Under the pieces are notes generated by a model. That model was not told the DNA's origin, ran no database searches, and was given only the letters and a program-made list of their open reading frames with translations. From the NCBI RefSeq assembly GCF_029168945.1, contig NC_083601.1, positions 33,593,660 through 33,657,659 of the forward strand: a stretch of DNA of 64,000 nt, in the 5' to 3' direction. The translations under genes were made by a program, and so were the position numbers. This document shows positions 11,798-21,333 of this stretch, one piece after another (position 1 is the first letter of the stretch; each line of letters starts with the position of its first letter). The DNA is from Cannabis sativa. Its lineage: Eukaryota > Streptophyta > Magnoliopsida > Rosales > Cannabaceae.

Positions 11798-14700
11798 GTG
11801 GCAAGTCAACACTTTACACAACCATTGAGACAGAATTGATAGTTAAATACTACTTAACTTTGTATAACAAATCATCTTTTATAGGTAGTGTTTTACGATT
11901 GGTTAGCGATATTCTTTAAAAATTAATTTTAAAAGTTATATGTTAGTACTTAATTAATAATATAATGTCTTTTTGTGGATAAGATTGTGGTTGTTCAGGA
12001 ACCTCTGGCAACTTGGGGTCATGATTTGACGGGTAATTTTAAAGAGAGGATTCAAAGCTGCAAAAGAAGAATTGGTACTTTGAAGAATTGTTCTGATGAT
12101 TCATCCCTGGTTGAGTACCGTGCTGCAAAGAAGCAACTTGCTGAGATTTATCATCAAAAAGAAATTTTTTGGCGTCAGCGGTCTAAGCAACTTTGGTTGA
12201 AAGAAGGGGACAGAAACACAAAATATTTTCATGCTGCAGCTAGTTCTCGTCGCAAAAACAATTTCATTCATCAACTGCAGAATGAGGCGGGCGATTGGGT
12301 TAAGTGGGAGTCTGGTTTACCTCAAGTAATGGTTAATTATTTCACTGATATTTTCCATTCTTTGGGGTCTCATGGTAGTGATGTGTTGGATAAAATTCAG
12401 CCTTCGATAAGTGATGACGATAATGCTATGTTGCTTCAATCGGTCTTGGAAGAGGAAGTTCGCTCAGCGGTGTTTCAAATGCACCCTGATAAGTCTCCGG
12501 GTCCTGATGGGATGACACCTGCGTTTTATCATAAGTGATGGCATATTGTGGGTCATGATGTGGTTCGACTTGTTCAGAATTTTTTCCGGAATAAGGTGAT
12601 GCCTAAAGATCTTAATGCTACCAATTTTGTGCTTATTCCAAAGAAGAAAACGCCTGTAGTTATGAGGGATTTGAGACCTATTGCTCTGTGTAATGTGCTG
12701 TACAAAGTTATTTCTAAAGTTTTGGCTAACCGTCTCAAGGGTTTACTGTCTAAGGTGATTTCTGAGTTTCAGAGTGCTTTCATTCCGGGTCGTCTCATCT
12801 CGGACAATGTTTTGGTCTCGTTTGAGATCCTCCACTACTTGAGACGTAAACAGCAAGGTAAACACGGTTGTACGGCTCTTAAGTTGGATATGAGCAAGGC
12901 TTACGATAGAATGGAGTGGTCTTTTTTGCATTCTATCTTGCTTCGCATGGGTTTCTCCACTGGCTGGGTTTCGATGATAATGGAGTGTCTGCATACTATT
13001 ACTTACAACATTGTCCATGGGGAAGAAGTTCTTGGGCCGATTGTTCCAACTAGAGGGATTCGTCAGGGGGATCCTATTTCACCATATCTTTTCATCATCT
13101 GCGCAGAGGGTCTCTCAGCACTAATTCGGCTTTATGAAGAAAATAAGTGGATCCATGGTTGTCGTGTGGCTCGTAGAGCCCCTTATGTCATTCACATGTT
13201 GTTTGTAGATGATAGTTTTCTTTATTGCTCAGCCACTATGGATGAGGCTCATCGTGTCTTGGAGTTGTTGCATAAGTTTGAGGAGGCTTCGGGTCAGAAG
13301 GTAAATCTTAATAAGTCTTCTGTATTTTTTAGCTCCAACACGCTTGATAGTGTTCGCTCTGGCATTTTGTCCACCCTTCATATGCATGCTGCTGATGAGA
13401 ATAGTTTTTATCTGGGTCTGCCAAGTATGGTTGGTCGGAATAAGAATGTGGCTTTTGGTTTTTTGAAAGAGAAGGTTAGGAAGCGTATTCAGAATTGGGA
13501 TAGTAAACTTCTGTCGAGAGCAGGAAAGGAGGTTTTATTGAAGTCTGTGATCCAATCCTTACCTTCTTACACCGTGAGTGTCTTTTTGGTTCCCCTTGAA
13601 ATTTGTAAAGACATTGATCGTCTCATGGGAAGATTCTGGTGGCACTCTAAGGCTTCTCAAGGAGGTGGTATTCATTGGAAAAGCTGGGATAAGCTGTGCC
13701 TTCATAAACATAAAGGTGGTTTGGGCTTTCGAAATCTGAGGGACTTTAACTTATCCATGTTGGGTAAACAAGGTTGGCGGCTATTAACCAATCCGACTTC
13801 GCTGGTGGCCCGTGTTTTTCAAGCTAGATACTATCCTCATGGTTCTTTCCTTGATGCTGAGTTGGGAGCTAATCCGAGTTATGCGTGGCGGAGTTTATTT
13901 GAAGCTCAGGATGTGGTCAAAATGGGAGCTAGATGGCGAGTGGGTTCTGGTGCCTCAATTTCTGTTCTTCACCAGCCGTGGCTCCCATCTGAGGATAATC
14001 CTTATGTGATTTCTTCTCATGAGGCTCTTCAGAGTTGTTCTGTTTCTAATCTTCTTCAGCCTGATCGGATGTGTTGGGATATGGAGCTTTTAGAGGACAT
14101 ATTTGAATCTAGAGATGTGGAGCTCATTTGTAAAATTCCTCTGCCTGCATTGCCAGAAATTGATACATGGTATTGGTCGTTTGAGAAATTTGGTGGCTAT
14201 TCGGTAAGAAGTGCCTATCGTGCTTTGCAAGTGCGAAATGGAAGATGGAATGCGCAGGATAATTCTGGCTTTTAGAGAAAGTTTTGGTACTTGAAACTTC
14301 CTCCTAAAGTTAAGAATTTGCTTTGGAGAGCTCTTACCGATTGTCTTCCAACTCTAGTCTCTCTTCAAACTAAGCGGGTTCATGTTTATAGTGTTTGTTC
14401 ATTGTGTAATTTTGAACCCGAAACCACTTTCCATCTCATGGCCAGCTGCTCTTTTACCAAAGCTTGTGTGGAGCGCGGTTTGGGTCTGGTTTTTAATAAT
14501 GGGGAGGAGGATTTTGGTGCCTGGTTTGAAGATTTCTGTAATTCTCATTTGACTGAGAATATTGAGAAGTTGGCAATGATTCTTTGGAGTGTTTGGGGGG
14601 CCCGTAATGATTTAGTCTGGAATGATAAGGCTATTTCTGTGGAAAGGGTTGTTTCATCTGCAATTACTTACCTTGATCTTTGGAAATTTGCTCAAAATAT

Positions 14701-16506
14701 CAATGGAGGAGCTTTGTCTTCTTCTAGTCAGCCTCGTGCTGGTGTTGAGCACTGGATTAAACCATCTTTGGGAGAGTTGAAGGTTAATTGTGATGCTGCT
14801 CTGTTTTCTGGAGAAAGGAGTCATGGATTGGGTTGGATTGCCAGGGATCATGCTGGGCTGTGTGTTGCTGCGGCAGCTGTCAAACACCGAGGAGATATTG
14901 ATCCTGTTGTTGCTGAGGCGCTGTCCATGAAGGAGGCTTTGAGTTGGATTAAGGGCCCGTTTGGCACAGCTTTTGGAAAAGCTAAAAGCTGCTTTTCAAA
15001 AAAGCTGTGACAAAAAGGTGTTTGGTAAGCAGTTAAAAAACAGCTTATTGAAGAAATTATGGAAAAGCTACAGCTAAAAGCTAAAGCTGGTACAACCCAA
15101 CTTTTAGAAAAAGCTGTTTTGATTAAAAGACTTTATAATAAATTATTTTTACTAAAAATTTATTTAATTATTTATTATATATTATAAAAAATAAAAATAT
15201 TTTTTAAATGAAAAAATATTTAAAAATAAATAATATTTAAATTTCTAATTTTTTATTTTATTTTAAAAAATATTTTATATTTATATTTTTATTATTAATA
15301 AATAATATCAATTTATGTTTCTTATAAACTACAATTTTATCTTTTGCAAGTGATAAAAATATAATTTAAAAATATTAAAAATTATTTTTATCAAATGCAT
15401 ATAAATTTATACTATAGAAAAAAATAATTAAAAATATATAAAAAATAAAAAATTTATATAACATATTTTTATATATATATATTTGTAATTATAATGAACT
15501 AGATTAAAATATTATCATTATTGTAATAGAATCTTAACAACTCACAGCACTTTAAAAATTATAATTTACCAAACACTCAGCTCAGCTTTTTTCCACAGTT
15601 CTGCTACAGCTGCTTTTTCCCACAGCACAGCTACAGCTGCTTTTCCCCACAGCACAGCTGTGCCAATGTTGCTATAATTTTAAACACTACGCAAGTATAC
15701 GCAATCAAGTAGTAAATCTCACACAGGTGAGGTCGATCCCACAGGGAATTGGATTAAGTACCACTAAATTATACTTATGATTCTATTCAGTAAATCGGAA
15801 GCAATTATGATTTAAAAACAGTAAAATATGAAAGAAATTCAGAAAACTTAATAACGCAATTTAAAGTTGAGCAAGATGAGATAATAGGGAGGAGAATCCT
15901 GTTGTTGTTTACCCAAACCGTTAGTGATTAATTACTATCCTATTCTTGAAGTGAATGACAGATTATGAAATAACCTAGCTCCTTTCAGATCTTCTAGATT
16001 CTAAACCACATGTTATCTAATTAATTCCTTAATTAAACTAACATGAAATTAGCATTAAGTAATAATCTACTCGTCACATAAGTCATGCAAATACTTTCGT
16101 TTCACATAGAACATCGATTATCTTAATTTTAGCATTCTCAATTCTCACTTTTCAAATTTTGAATTGAGATCATAAAGCATGCACAAGGTGATCAATCTTA
16201 AACATGAAATTAAGAACAAATTAAGATAATTTCACACACAAGAATTGAGGAATGGTAATTAAACATTAACTAGGCAAAACATTAAACAACAATCATCATC
16301 CTCCCTAAATGGGGAATTTAGTTCAGAAACAAATCCATAACCATTCCTATAGCAATATTCAACATAAATAAATTAAAGAGGAATAAAGAAAAGAACTGTT
16401 GGTGGATGAATTCTGGATCTTCACTTCAATCTCTGTGCTCTTCCTGCCGCTCTCAGCTGTATTTTAGGGTTTCTGATCGCTCTCCCTGACTTCCAATCGC
16501 AGTTTT

Positions 16507-16517
16507 CTATTTATAAC
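16507..16517 (-). promoter_or_regulatory. Probable U3 TATA box (3' LTR copy)
   Basis: Minus-strand TATAAATAG at 16507-16515, with an identical copy at 20425-20433 in the 5' LTR. Four GCCGCGGC palindromes lie about 50-160 bases upstream in the transcription direction. Transcription from the 5' LTR copy would run toward the primer site. Inferred from position and sequence only. Confidence 0.55.
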
Positions 16518-16567
16518 TAATTTTTAGGGTTCGTCGGACAAAAATACCCCTGACCGTACGGACGCTC

Positions 16568-16671
16568 GCCGCGGCCAAAAGTGGTCTCGCCGCGGCCAAA
16601 AGTGCATCAAAAAACTACGTTTCTGCCCAGACTTTCTAGCCGCGGCCATGGAAATCTCGCCGCGGCGAGAT
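16568..16671. repeat. Array of four GCCGCGGC palindromes in the LTR
   Basis: GCCGCGGC occurs at 16568-16575, 16589-16596, 16639-16646 and 16659-16666. The last lies within the perfect 18-bp palindrome ATCTCGCCGCGGCGAGAT (16654-16671). The same array recurs 3918 bp downstream in the other LTR. It is strikingly GC-rich against an AT-rich background. Confidence 0.9.
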
Positions 16672-17034
16672 GGAATTTTCAGCTTCGACATCTTTTAGTA
16701 AAATGGGCATAACTTTCTCATACAAACTCCAAATGGGCTGATTCAAGATGCTTTGGAAAGATAAGAAAGAGATCTAAAACTTTTATGTTTTGACTTTTTC
16801 CAAAATATGATCAGAACATAGTCGAATTTAGGCTTGAAGTTTCAGCTTTATTCTCTTTTAAAATTTTCTCTATTTTATAGATCACTGTTTTCTGAAATTT
16901 GTCCAATTTATACATTCCAAGTGTTGAAACCTGAAATCAAAGAAAACAAGCGTAATTCTATTCCAAAAATAATAATAAAGAAGAAAAACAACTATAAAAT
17001 GTGACCCGAAACTTAGGCTAAAAATAGCCTAACA

Positions 17035-17074
17035 AATTCCCCCAAACTGAATCTTTACTCGCCCCCGAGTAAAG
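17035..17074 (-). promoter_or_regulatory. Polypurine tract with adjacent hairpin
   Basis: On the minus strand AGTTTGGGGGAATT directly precedes the 3' LTR, the expected place for plus-strand priming. Immediately upstream in the element lies a perfect 9-bp stem with a 4-base loop (17053-17061 pairs with 17066-17074). Confidence 0.8.
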
Positions 17075-18348
17075 CTAAAACTCAAACTGAAATTAAACAA
17101 TGCAATCGATAACTAAACCTTCAATTGATTGAACTCCCACTACCACCTGCACAACTTCAAGCAAATCAATAACCAGAATTTCAACTCAATAACTCTACGA
17201 ACTAACTTGGATGCATAATTCAGAAGTAAGCAATTCATACAGGCACAAAACATCGCTTTTGACATTCATATCACAACCATTCTACACTTTCCGACATTCC
17301 GCTAACCCATGTTCAATAAGTTTGGATGACATACCTCTCTCCACTAATGTTGACAATTTTTGCTCGGAATCAAAAGGTCTTTTTCGGTTATAATAGCATG
17401 GCTTAGGCAAAACGGGTAGATGAGAAGTCATTTAGGTTACATTATACCATAAGCACAATTATACCAAACAAGCACCCACACTTATCCATTTTTTTCTTTT
17501 TCATATATCCCAAAGAAGATAGTAAGAGATTGCATATTTTTTCCTATGTGCCTACCCCATTGTTCACAATTGATTCTCAAGAAGAAATTATCACATGTCA
17601 TTTTTCTCTTTTTTTTTCTTCTTTCTCTTTTTTTTCAATAGAGGCACAACACATAACAACTATTTAATTTTTTTTTTAATCTCTTACTGCAAAAATTATT
17701 CCCCCACTTACAAAAATTTATCCCCCCCCAAACTTGCTTAAAAGCTTATGGCATAATAAGGTATGTTGAGGGTGAAAGTAGTTAAAGATAACGAATTCAG
17801 CTTAGTTAAGTGGTGAAAATTTTTTTAGAATAGGCTAAGGCTCAACTTTGGGTATACTAAGGATAAAACTTTTTTAGGTAGGCTTGAAAGGCTCAATCGA
17901 TCCAAAGAAAATTTGCCTAAATCATTTTCCAAACAAAAATCAACAAGAATTTCGCTTCAAGAGAGTATGTCAAACAAATTCTATTCCATGTCAAGCCAAA
18001 TCATTCCACAATCCAAATAGAACACAAGTGATATGCCTCAAAAACAAATGTTTTTCATCTACATGAACAACCTTCTAATACACATCCAATTTAATTCAAA
18101 GAGTTATGACTCAAGCACACGGTTAAGATTTCAATCAATTACACAAGTGAATAACAGTAAGTCAATCAATATTCCAGCTCAGTTATCAACACATGACACT
18201 AACAAAAACAAAAACGAAAACTAAAATAATGAAAACATAAATTGAAAAACTGAAAAAAAAAAAAAAATAAATAAATAAATCTCTCCCCCCAAACTAAAGA
18301 TGCACATTGTCCCCAATGTGTTAAAATAAAATTGTGGTTGAGAGAGAC
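17075..18348 (-). other. Non-coding interior of the LTR element
   Basis: About 1.27 kb between the gag stop and the polypurine tract. No minus-strand ORF of note. It holds two extra PPT-like G-runs on the minus strand, at 17721-17734 and 18284-18296. The latter is preceded by a 7-bp hairpin (18303-18309 with 18314-18320). Plus-strand frames here are short and not protein-like. Confidence 0.7.
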
Positions 18349-19296
18349 TTACCTGAGCGCCACATAAATAAGCGGTTGACGCCCGTAATAAGCGTCATGC
18401 AAGACAACTTGAAAATTGTTGTTGTACTTGCCTTCAAGCTTGGCAAGTGATGAGTTTGAACCAAAATCAGCACCAACAACATAAGACTTTGGATGATGTG
18501 CTTGGGGAGATGCCTTTTGTAGCTTGTAGAGGATATAATATGGTGTTGATGAAATATATGAATTCATTGGTGGTTTATTAGTCAATATCATTGATGAAGT
18601 TGAATCAATGATGCCATGTTCTTCTTCATCCTCCAATGTCACAGTTTCTACACATTCATCTAACAACCCTTCTTCTTGTTGCTCACTCTCCACTTGGCTA
18701 TCCATACCCTTGCTTGTGATTTCATATTCAATGAGTTCCTCTTCACAAGGATCTTGATCTTCAATTGTAGGCTCATTATCTTCCTTGTATTCAAATAATG
18801 ACACTTCTTCATTGTACCAACAACTCTCATAACTTTCATCATTGGAGTTATTACATTCTGAATCATGAGTCATTGAATTATCACATAAGGATCTCACCAT
18901 GTCAGTTAAGCGGTTAATCTCTCCTGGAAGTGATTGTAGAAGTGATAGCAGTTGCTCATCTTTTTCAGTTTGTTGGGATGAATTTGGGCAATAAGGTGGG
19001 TATTGGTGACTCCAACCCTGTAGTGATGGATCCCAATGCCAGTCGTAATCAAATTCTGCCATATCATTCAACAGATCTATTACGTCATAGCCTCTCATTA
19101 ATAGAGGTGCTCCAGTGACCTCTGCTCCATAATTAACCCAACTTCTTGTTTCATCATTAAGTCCGTTATAAAAGAGCCATGTAAAACATCCACTTGAGAA
19201 AGTGGGATAACATCTCTCTCCAAGCTCTTTAAATCTCCTCCAAGCAGAATAGAATGGTTCATTGTGTTGTTGGGCAAAATCCTCAAGATATAGCAT
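18349..19296 (-). CDS. Gag-like protein of the non-autonomous LTR retrotransposon
   Basis: A 315-residue frame. Its first about 100 residues match the retrotransposon gag core of plant Gypsy elements: the EPFYSAWRRFKEL segment (about 14-26), then CFTWLFYNGLN and a region ending DVIDLLNDMAEFDYDW. Downstream it becomes strongly acidic (Asp/Glu-rich, about 150-230), then ends with a conserved-looking tail RQPLIYVALR. No zinc knuckle and no protease motif are present, so it is shorter than a normal gag-pol. Its role would be to form the particle that packages the element RNA. The ATG at 19296 is the first in frame, but upstream leader sequence contains a possible splice acceptor, so an earlier start is possible. 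Intact frame agrees with the young age of the insertion. Confidence 0.8.
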   Translation of the reverse strand: MLYLEDFAQQHNEPFYSAWRRFKELGERCYPTFSSGCFTWLFYNGLNDETRSWVNYGAEVTGAPLLMRGYDVIDLLNDMAEFDYDWHWDPSLQGWSHQYPPYCPNSSQQTEKDEQLLSLLQSLPGEINRLTDMVRSLCDNSMTHDSECNNSNDESYESCWYNEEVSLFEYKEDNEPTIEDQDPCEEELIEYEITSKGMDSQVESEQQEEGLLDECVETVTLEDEEEHGIIDSTSSMILTNKPPMNSYISSTPYYILYKLQKASPQAHHPKSYVVGADFGSNSSLAKLEGKYNNNFQVVLHDAYYGRQPLIYVALR

Positions 19297-19561
19297 CTGG
19301 AATTATCTTGCAGGTCAAACTCATAAGTAAAACATTAGTAAAATTAAAAGAAAAATAAAACTAAATTAGTACTAAAAAGATAAAAATTTGAAACAACAAA
19401 ATTAATACTAAAACTAAAAAGTAAAACCAAATTAGAACAAAATTTAATTTTTAATAATATTACAAAATTTAATCTAAAAGAAACAGATTAGAAATAAGCA
19501 AAAAGAATTAACCAAAGTAGAAGTTAGTATAATTTTATGTAATATCAATCTTTATACAATT

Positions 19562-19581
19562 CCCCGGCAACGGCGCCAAAA
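19562..19581 (-). promoter_or_regulatory. Primer-binding site, tRNA-Asp type
   Basis: On the minus strand TGGCGCCGTTGCCGGGGA lies 4-6 bases inside the 5' LTR. Its complement has the form of a plant tRNA-Asp 3' end (CCCCGGCAACGGCGCCA). This fixes the element's orientation. Confidence 0.88.
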
Positions 19582-19584
19582 ACT

Positions 19585-20952
19585 TGTTGCTATAATTTTA
19601 AACACTACGCAAGTATACGCAATCAAGTAGTAAATCTCACACAGGTGAGGTCGATCCCACAGGGAATTGGATTAAGTACCACTAAATTATACTTATGATT
19701 CTATTCAGTAAATCGGAAGCAATTATGATTTAAAAACAGTAAAATATGAAAGAAATTCAGAAAACTTAATAACGCAATTTAAAGTTGAGCAAGATGAGAT
19801 AATAGGGAGGAGAATCCTGTTGTTGTTTACCCAAATCGTTAATGATTAATTACTATCCTATTCTTGAAGTGAATGACAGATTATGAAATAACCTAGCTCC
19901 TTTCAGATCTTCTAGATTCTAAAACACATGTTATCTAATTAATTCCTTAATTAAACTAACATGAAATTAGCATTAAGTAATAATCTACTCGTCACATAAG
20001 TCATGCAAATACTTTCGTTTCACATAGAACATCGATTATCTTAATTTTAGCATTCTCAATTCTCACTTTTCAGATTTTGAATTGAGATCATAAAGCATGC
20101 ACAAGGTGATCAATCTTAAACATGAAATTAAGAACAAATTAAGATAATTTCACACACAAGAATTGAGGAATGGTAATTAAACATTAACTAGGCAAAACAT
20201 TAAACAACAATCATCATCCTCCCTAAATGGGGAATTTAGTTCAGAAACAAATCCATAACCATTCCTATAGCAATATTCAACATAAATAAATTAAAGAGGA
20301 ATAAAGAAAAGAACTGTTGGTGGATGAATTCTGGATCTTCACTTCAATCTCTGTGCTCTTCCTGCCGCTCTCAGCTGTATTTTAGGGTTTCTGATCGCTC
20401 TCCCTGACTTCCAATCGCAGTTTTCTATTTATAACTAATTTTTAGGGTTCGTCGGACAAAAATACCCCTGACCGTACGGACGCTCGCCGCGGCCAAAAGT
20501 GGTCTCGCCGCGGCCAAAAGTGCATCAAAAAACTACGTTTCTGCCCAGACTTTCTAGCCGCGGCCATGGAAATCTCGCCGCGGCGAGATGGAATTTTCAG
20601 CTTCGACATCTTTTAGTAAAATGGGCATAACTTTCTCATACGAACTCCAAATGGGCTGATTCAAGATGCTTTGGAAAGATAAGAAAGAGATCTAAAACTT
20701 TTATGTTTTGACTTTTTCCAAAATATGATCAAAACATAGTCGAATTTAGGCTTGAAGTTTCAGCTTTATTCTCTTTTAAAATTTTCTCTATTTTATAGAT
20801 CACTGTTTTCTGAAATTTGTCCAATTTATACATTCCAAGTGTTGAAACCTGAAATCAAAGAAAACAAGCGTAATTCTATTCCAAAAATAATAATAAAGAA
20901 GAAAAACAACTATAAAATGTGACCCGAAACTTAGGCTAAAAATAGCCTAACA
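19585..20952 (-). repeat. 5' LTR of the 15.7-21.0 kb element
   Basis: Same length as the other LTR and colinear, with no indels noticed. Substitutions seen by eye lie near 19835, 19841, 19922, 20073, 20641 and 20730. The primer site adjoins it at the low-coordinate end. Confidence 0.93.
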
Positions 20953-21333
20953 GCCAAACTGGCCCTAAGTCCTGTTGGGAAGATAGCATGACTGTTGAGG
21001 GCTTGTGTCCTACAGCGGTAATGTTGGAGTCAGATTGTCTTGTGTTGGTTAATGCTATTAATAGCAAGAGCCATATTCTGTCTCCTCTTGGTCTTATTGT
21101 TTCGGATTGTATTTCTCTTATACGATCCTTTTCTAGTTTTGATATTTCAGTTCAGTTTGTTAAACGATCTGGGAACCAAGCGGCTAACTGGTTAGCTCGT
21201 TCTTCTGGTTCATGTCCTGATCGTATTTCCAGTAGGGGGTCTGTCCCTTCTGGTTTGGAAGCTATTTTGTTAGCTGATTTGCTTTAATGAAAGTTGCAAT
21301 CTTTGTTTCAAAAAAAATAATATAATGTCTTTT

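Larger units (their letters stand above)
15667..17034 (-). repeat. 3' LTR of the 15.7-21.0 kb element
   Basis: 1368 bp, TG...CA ends when read in either direction. It is the 3' LTR because the polypurine tract abuts it at 17035. It contains a TATA-like site, a cluster of GCCGCGGC palindromes and an 8-bp stem at its outer end (17013-17032). Confidence 0.93.
15667..20952 (-). mobile_element. Young non-autonomous LTR retrotransposon (Gypsy-like, gag only)
   Basis: Two 1368-bp direct repeats at 15667-17034 and 19585-20952 begin TG and end CA, with the exact 5-bp duplication GCCAA at 15662-15666 and 20953-20957. The primer site, polypurine tract and gag frame show that the element is transcribed on the minus strand. 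The 2.55-kb interior encodes a gag-like protein but no protease, reverse transcriptase, RNase H or integrase, so it needs enzymes from elsewhere. By eye the LTRs differ at about six positions, indicating a recent insertion. Lineage (Athila/Tat-like) is inferred from the gag and primer site. Confidence 0.95.
14953..20965. mobile_element. PIF/Harbinger-like MITE (about 722 bp) split by an LTR retrotransposon
   Basis: The MITE is flanked by TAA at 14950-14952 and 20966-20968. Its ends are near-perfect inverted repeats: GGGCCCGTTTGGCACAGCT on the left, and on the right (read in reverse) GGGCCAGTTTGGCACAGCT. A TAA/TTA 3-bp duplication with GGGCC...GTTTGG ends fits Tourist/PIF-Harbinger MITEs. The MITE itself is 14953-15666 plus 20958-20965; the intervening sequence is the LTR element and one copy of its duplication. 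Both arms repeat AGCTGCTTTT and CACAGC words and have no ORF. Confidence 0.85.
11975..21287 (+). pseudogene. LINE ORF2 (reverse transcriptase, zf-RVT, RNase H), broken
   Basis: One reading frame continues from 11975 to 14952 and again from 20969 to the stop at 21285-21287. Visible parts: an RT with the IPGR segment, RQGDP, and FVDD at 13202-13213 (usually FADD); a zinc-ribbon region with CSLC and HLMASC near 14400-14450; and an RNase H-like domain starting VNCDAALF near 14790. The RNase H is split after codons for EALSWI by the MITE at 14953-20965; the remainder continues in frame as SCWEDSM through the ESDCLVLV and NQAANWLA motifs. Damage is otherwise limited to two nonsense codons, TGA at 12536-12538 and TAG at 14273-14275 (next to a tryptophan-rich context, so probably TGG originally). 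There is no frameshift. The first residue lies at the truncation point, so it is not a natural start. Confidence 0.93.
11974..21315 (+). mobile_element. 5'-truncated L1-type LINE, interrupted by nested insertions
   Basis: An exact 18-bp direct repeat, AATAATATAATGTCTTTT, lies at 11956-11973 and 21316-21333. The right end carries an A-rich tail immediately before the second copy. This is the signature of target-primed reverse transcription. The LINE starts inside the protein, between the endonuclease and reverse transcriptase regions, so the 5' end and endonuclease are missing. LINE sequence runs 11974-14952 and resumes at 20969 after a MITE insertion. Confidence 0.95.

Noticed and set aside
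17211..18224. Plus-strand frames inside the LTR element
   Set aside because: They are antisense to the element and short; the coding strand is minus as shown by primer site and gag.
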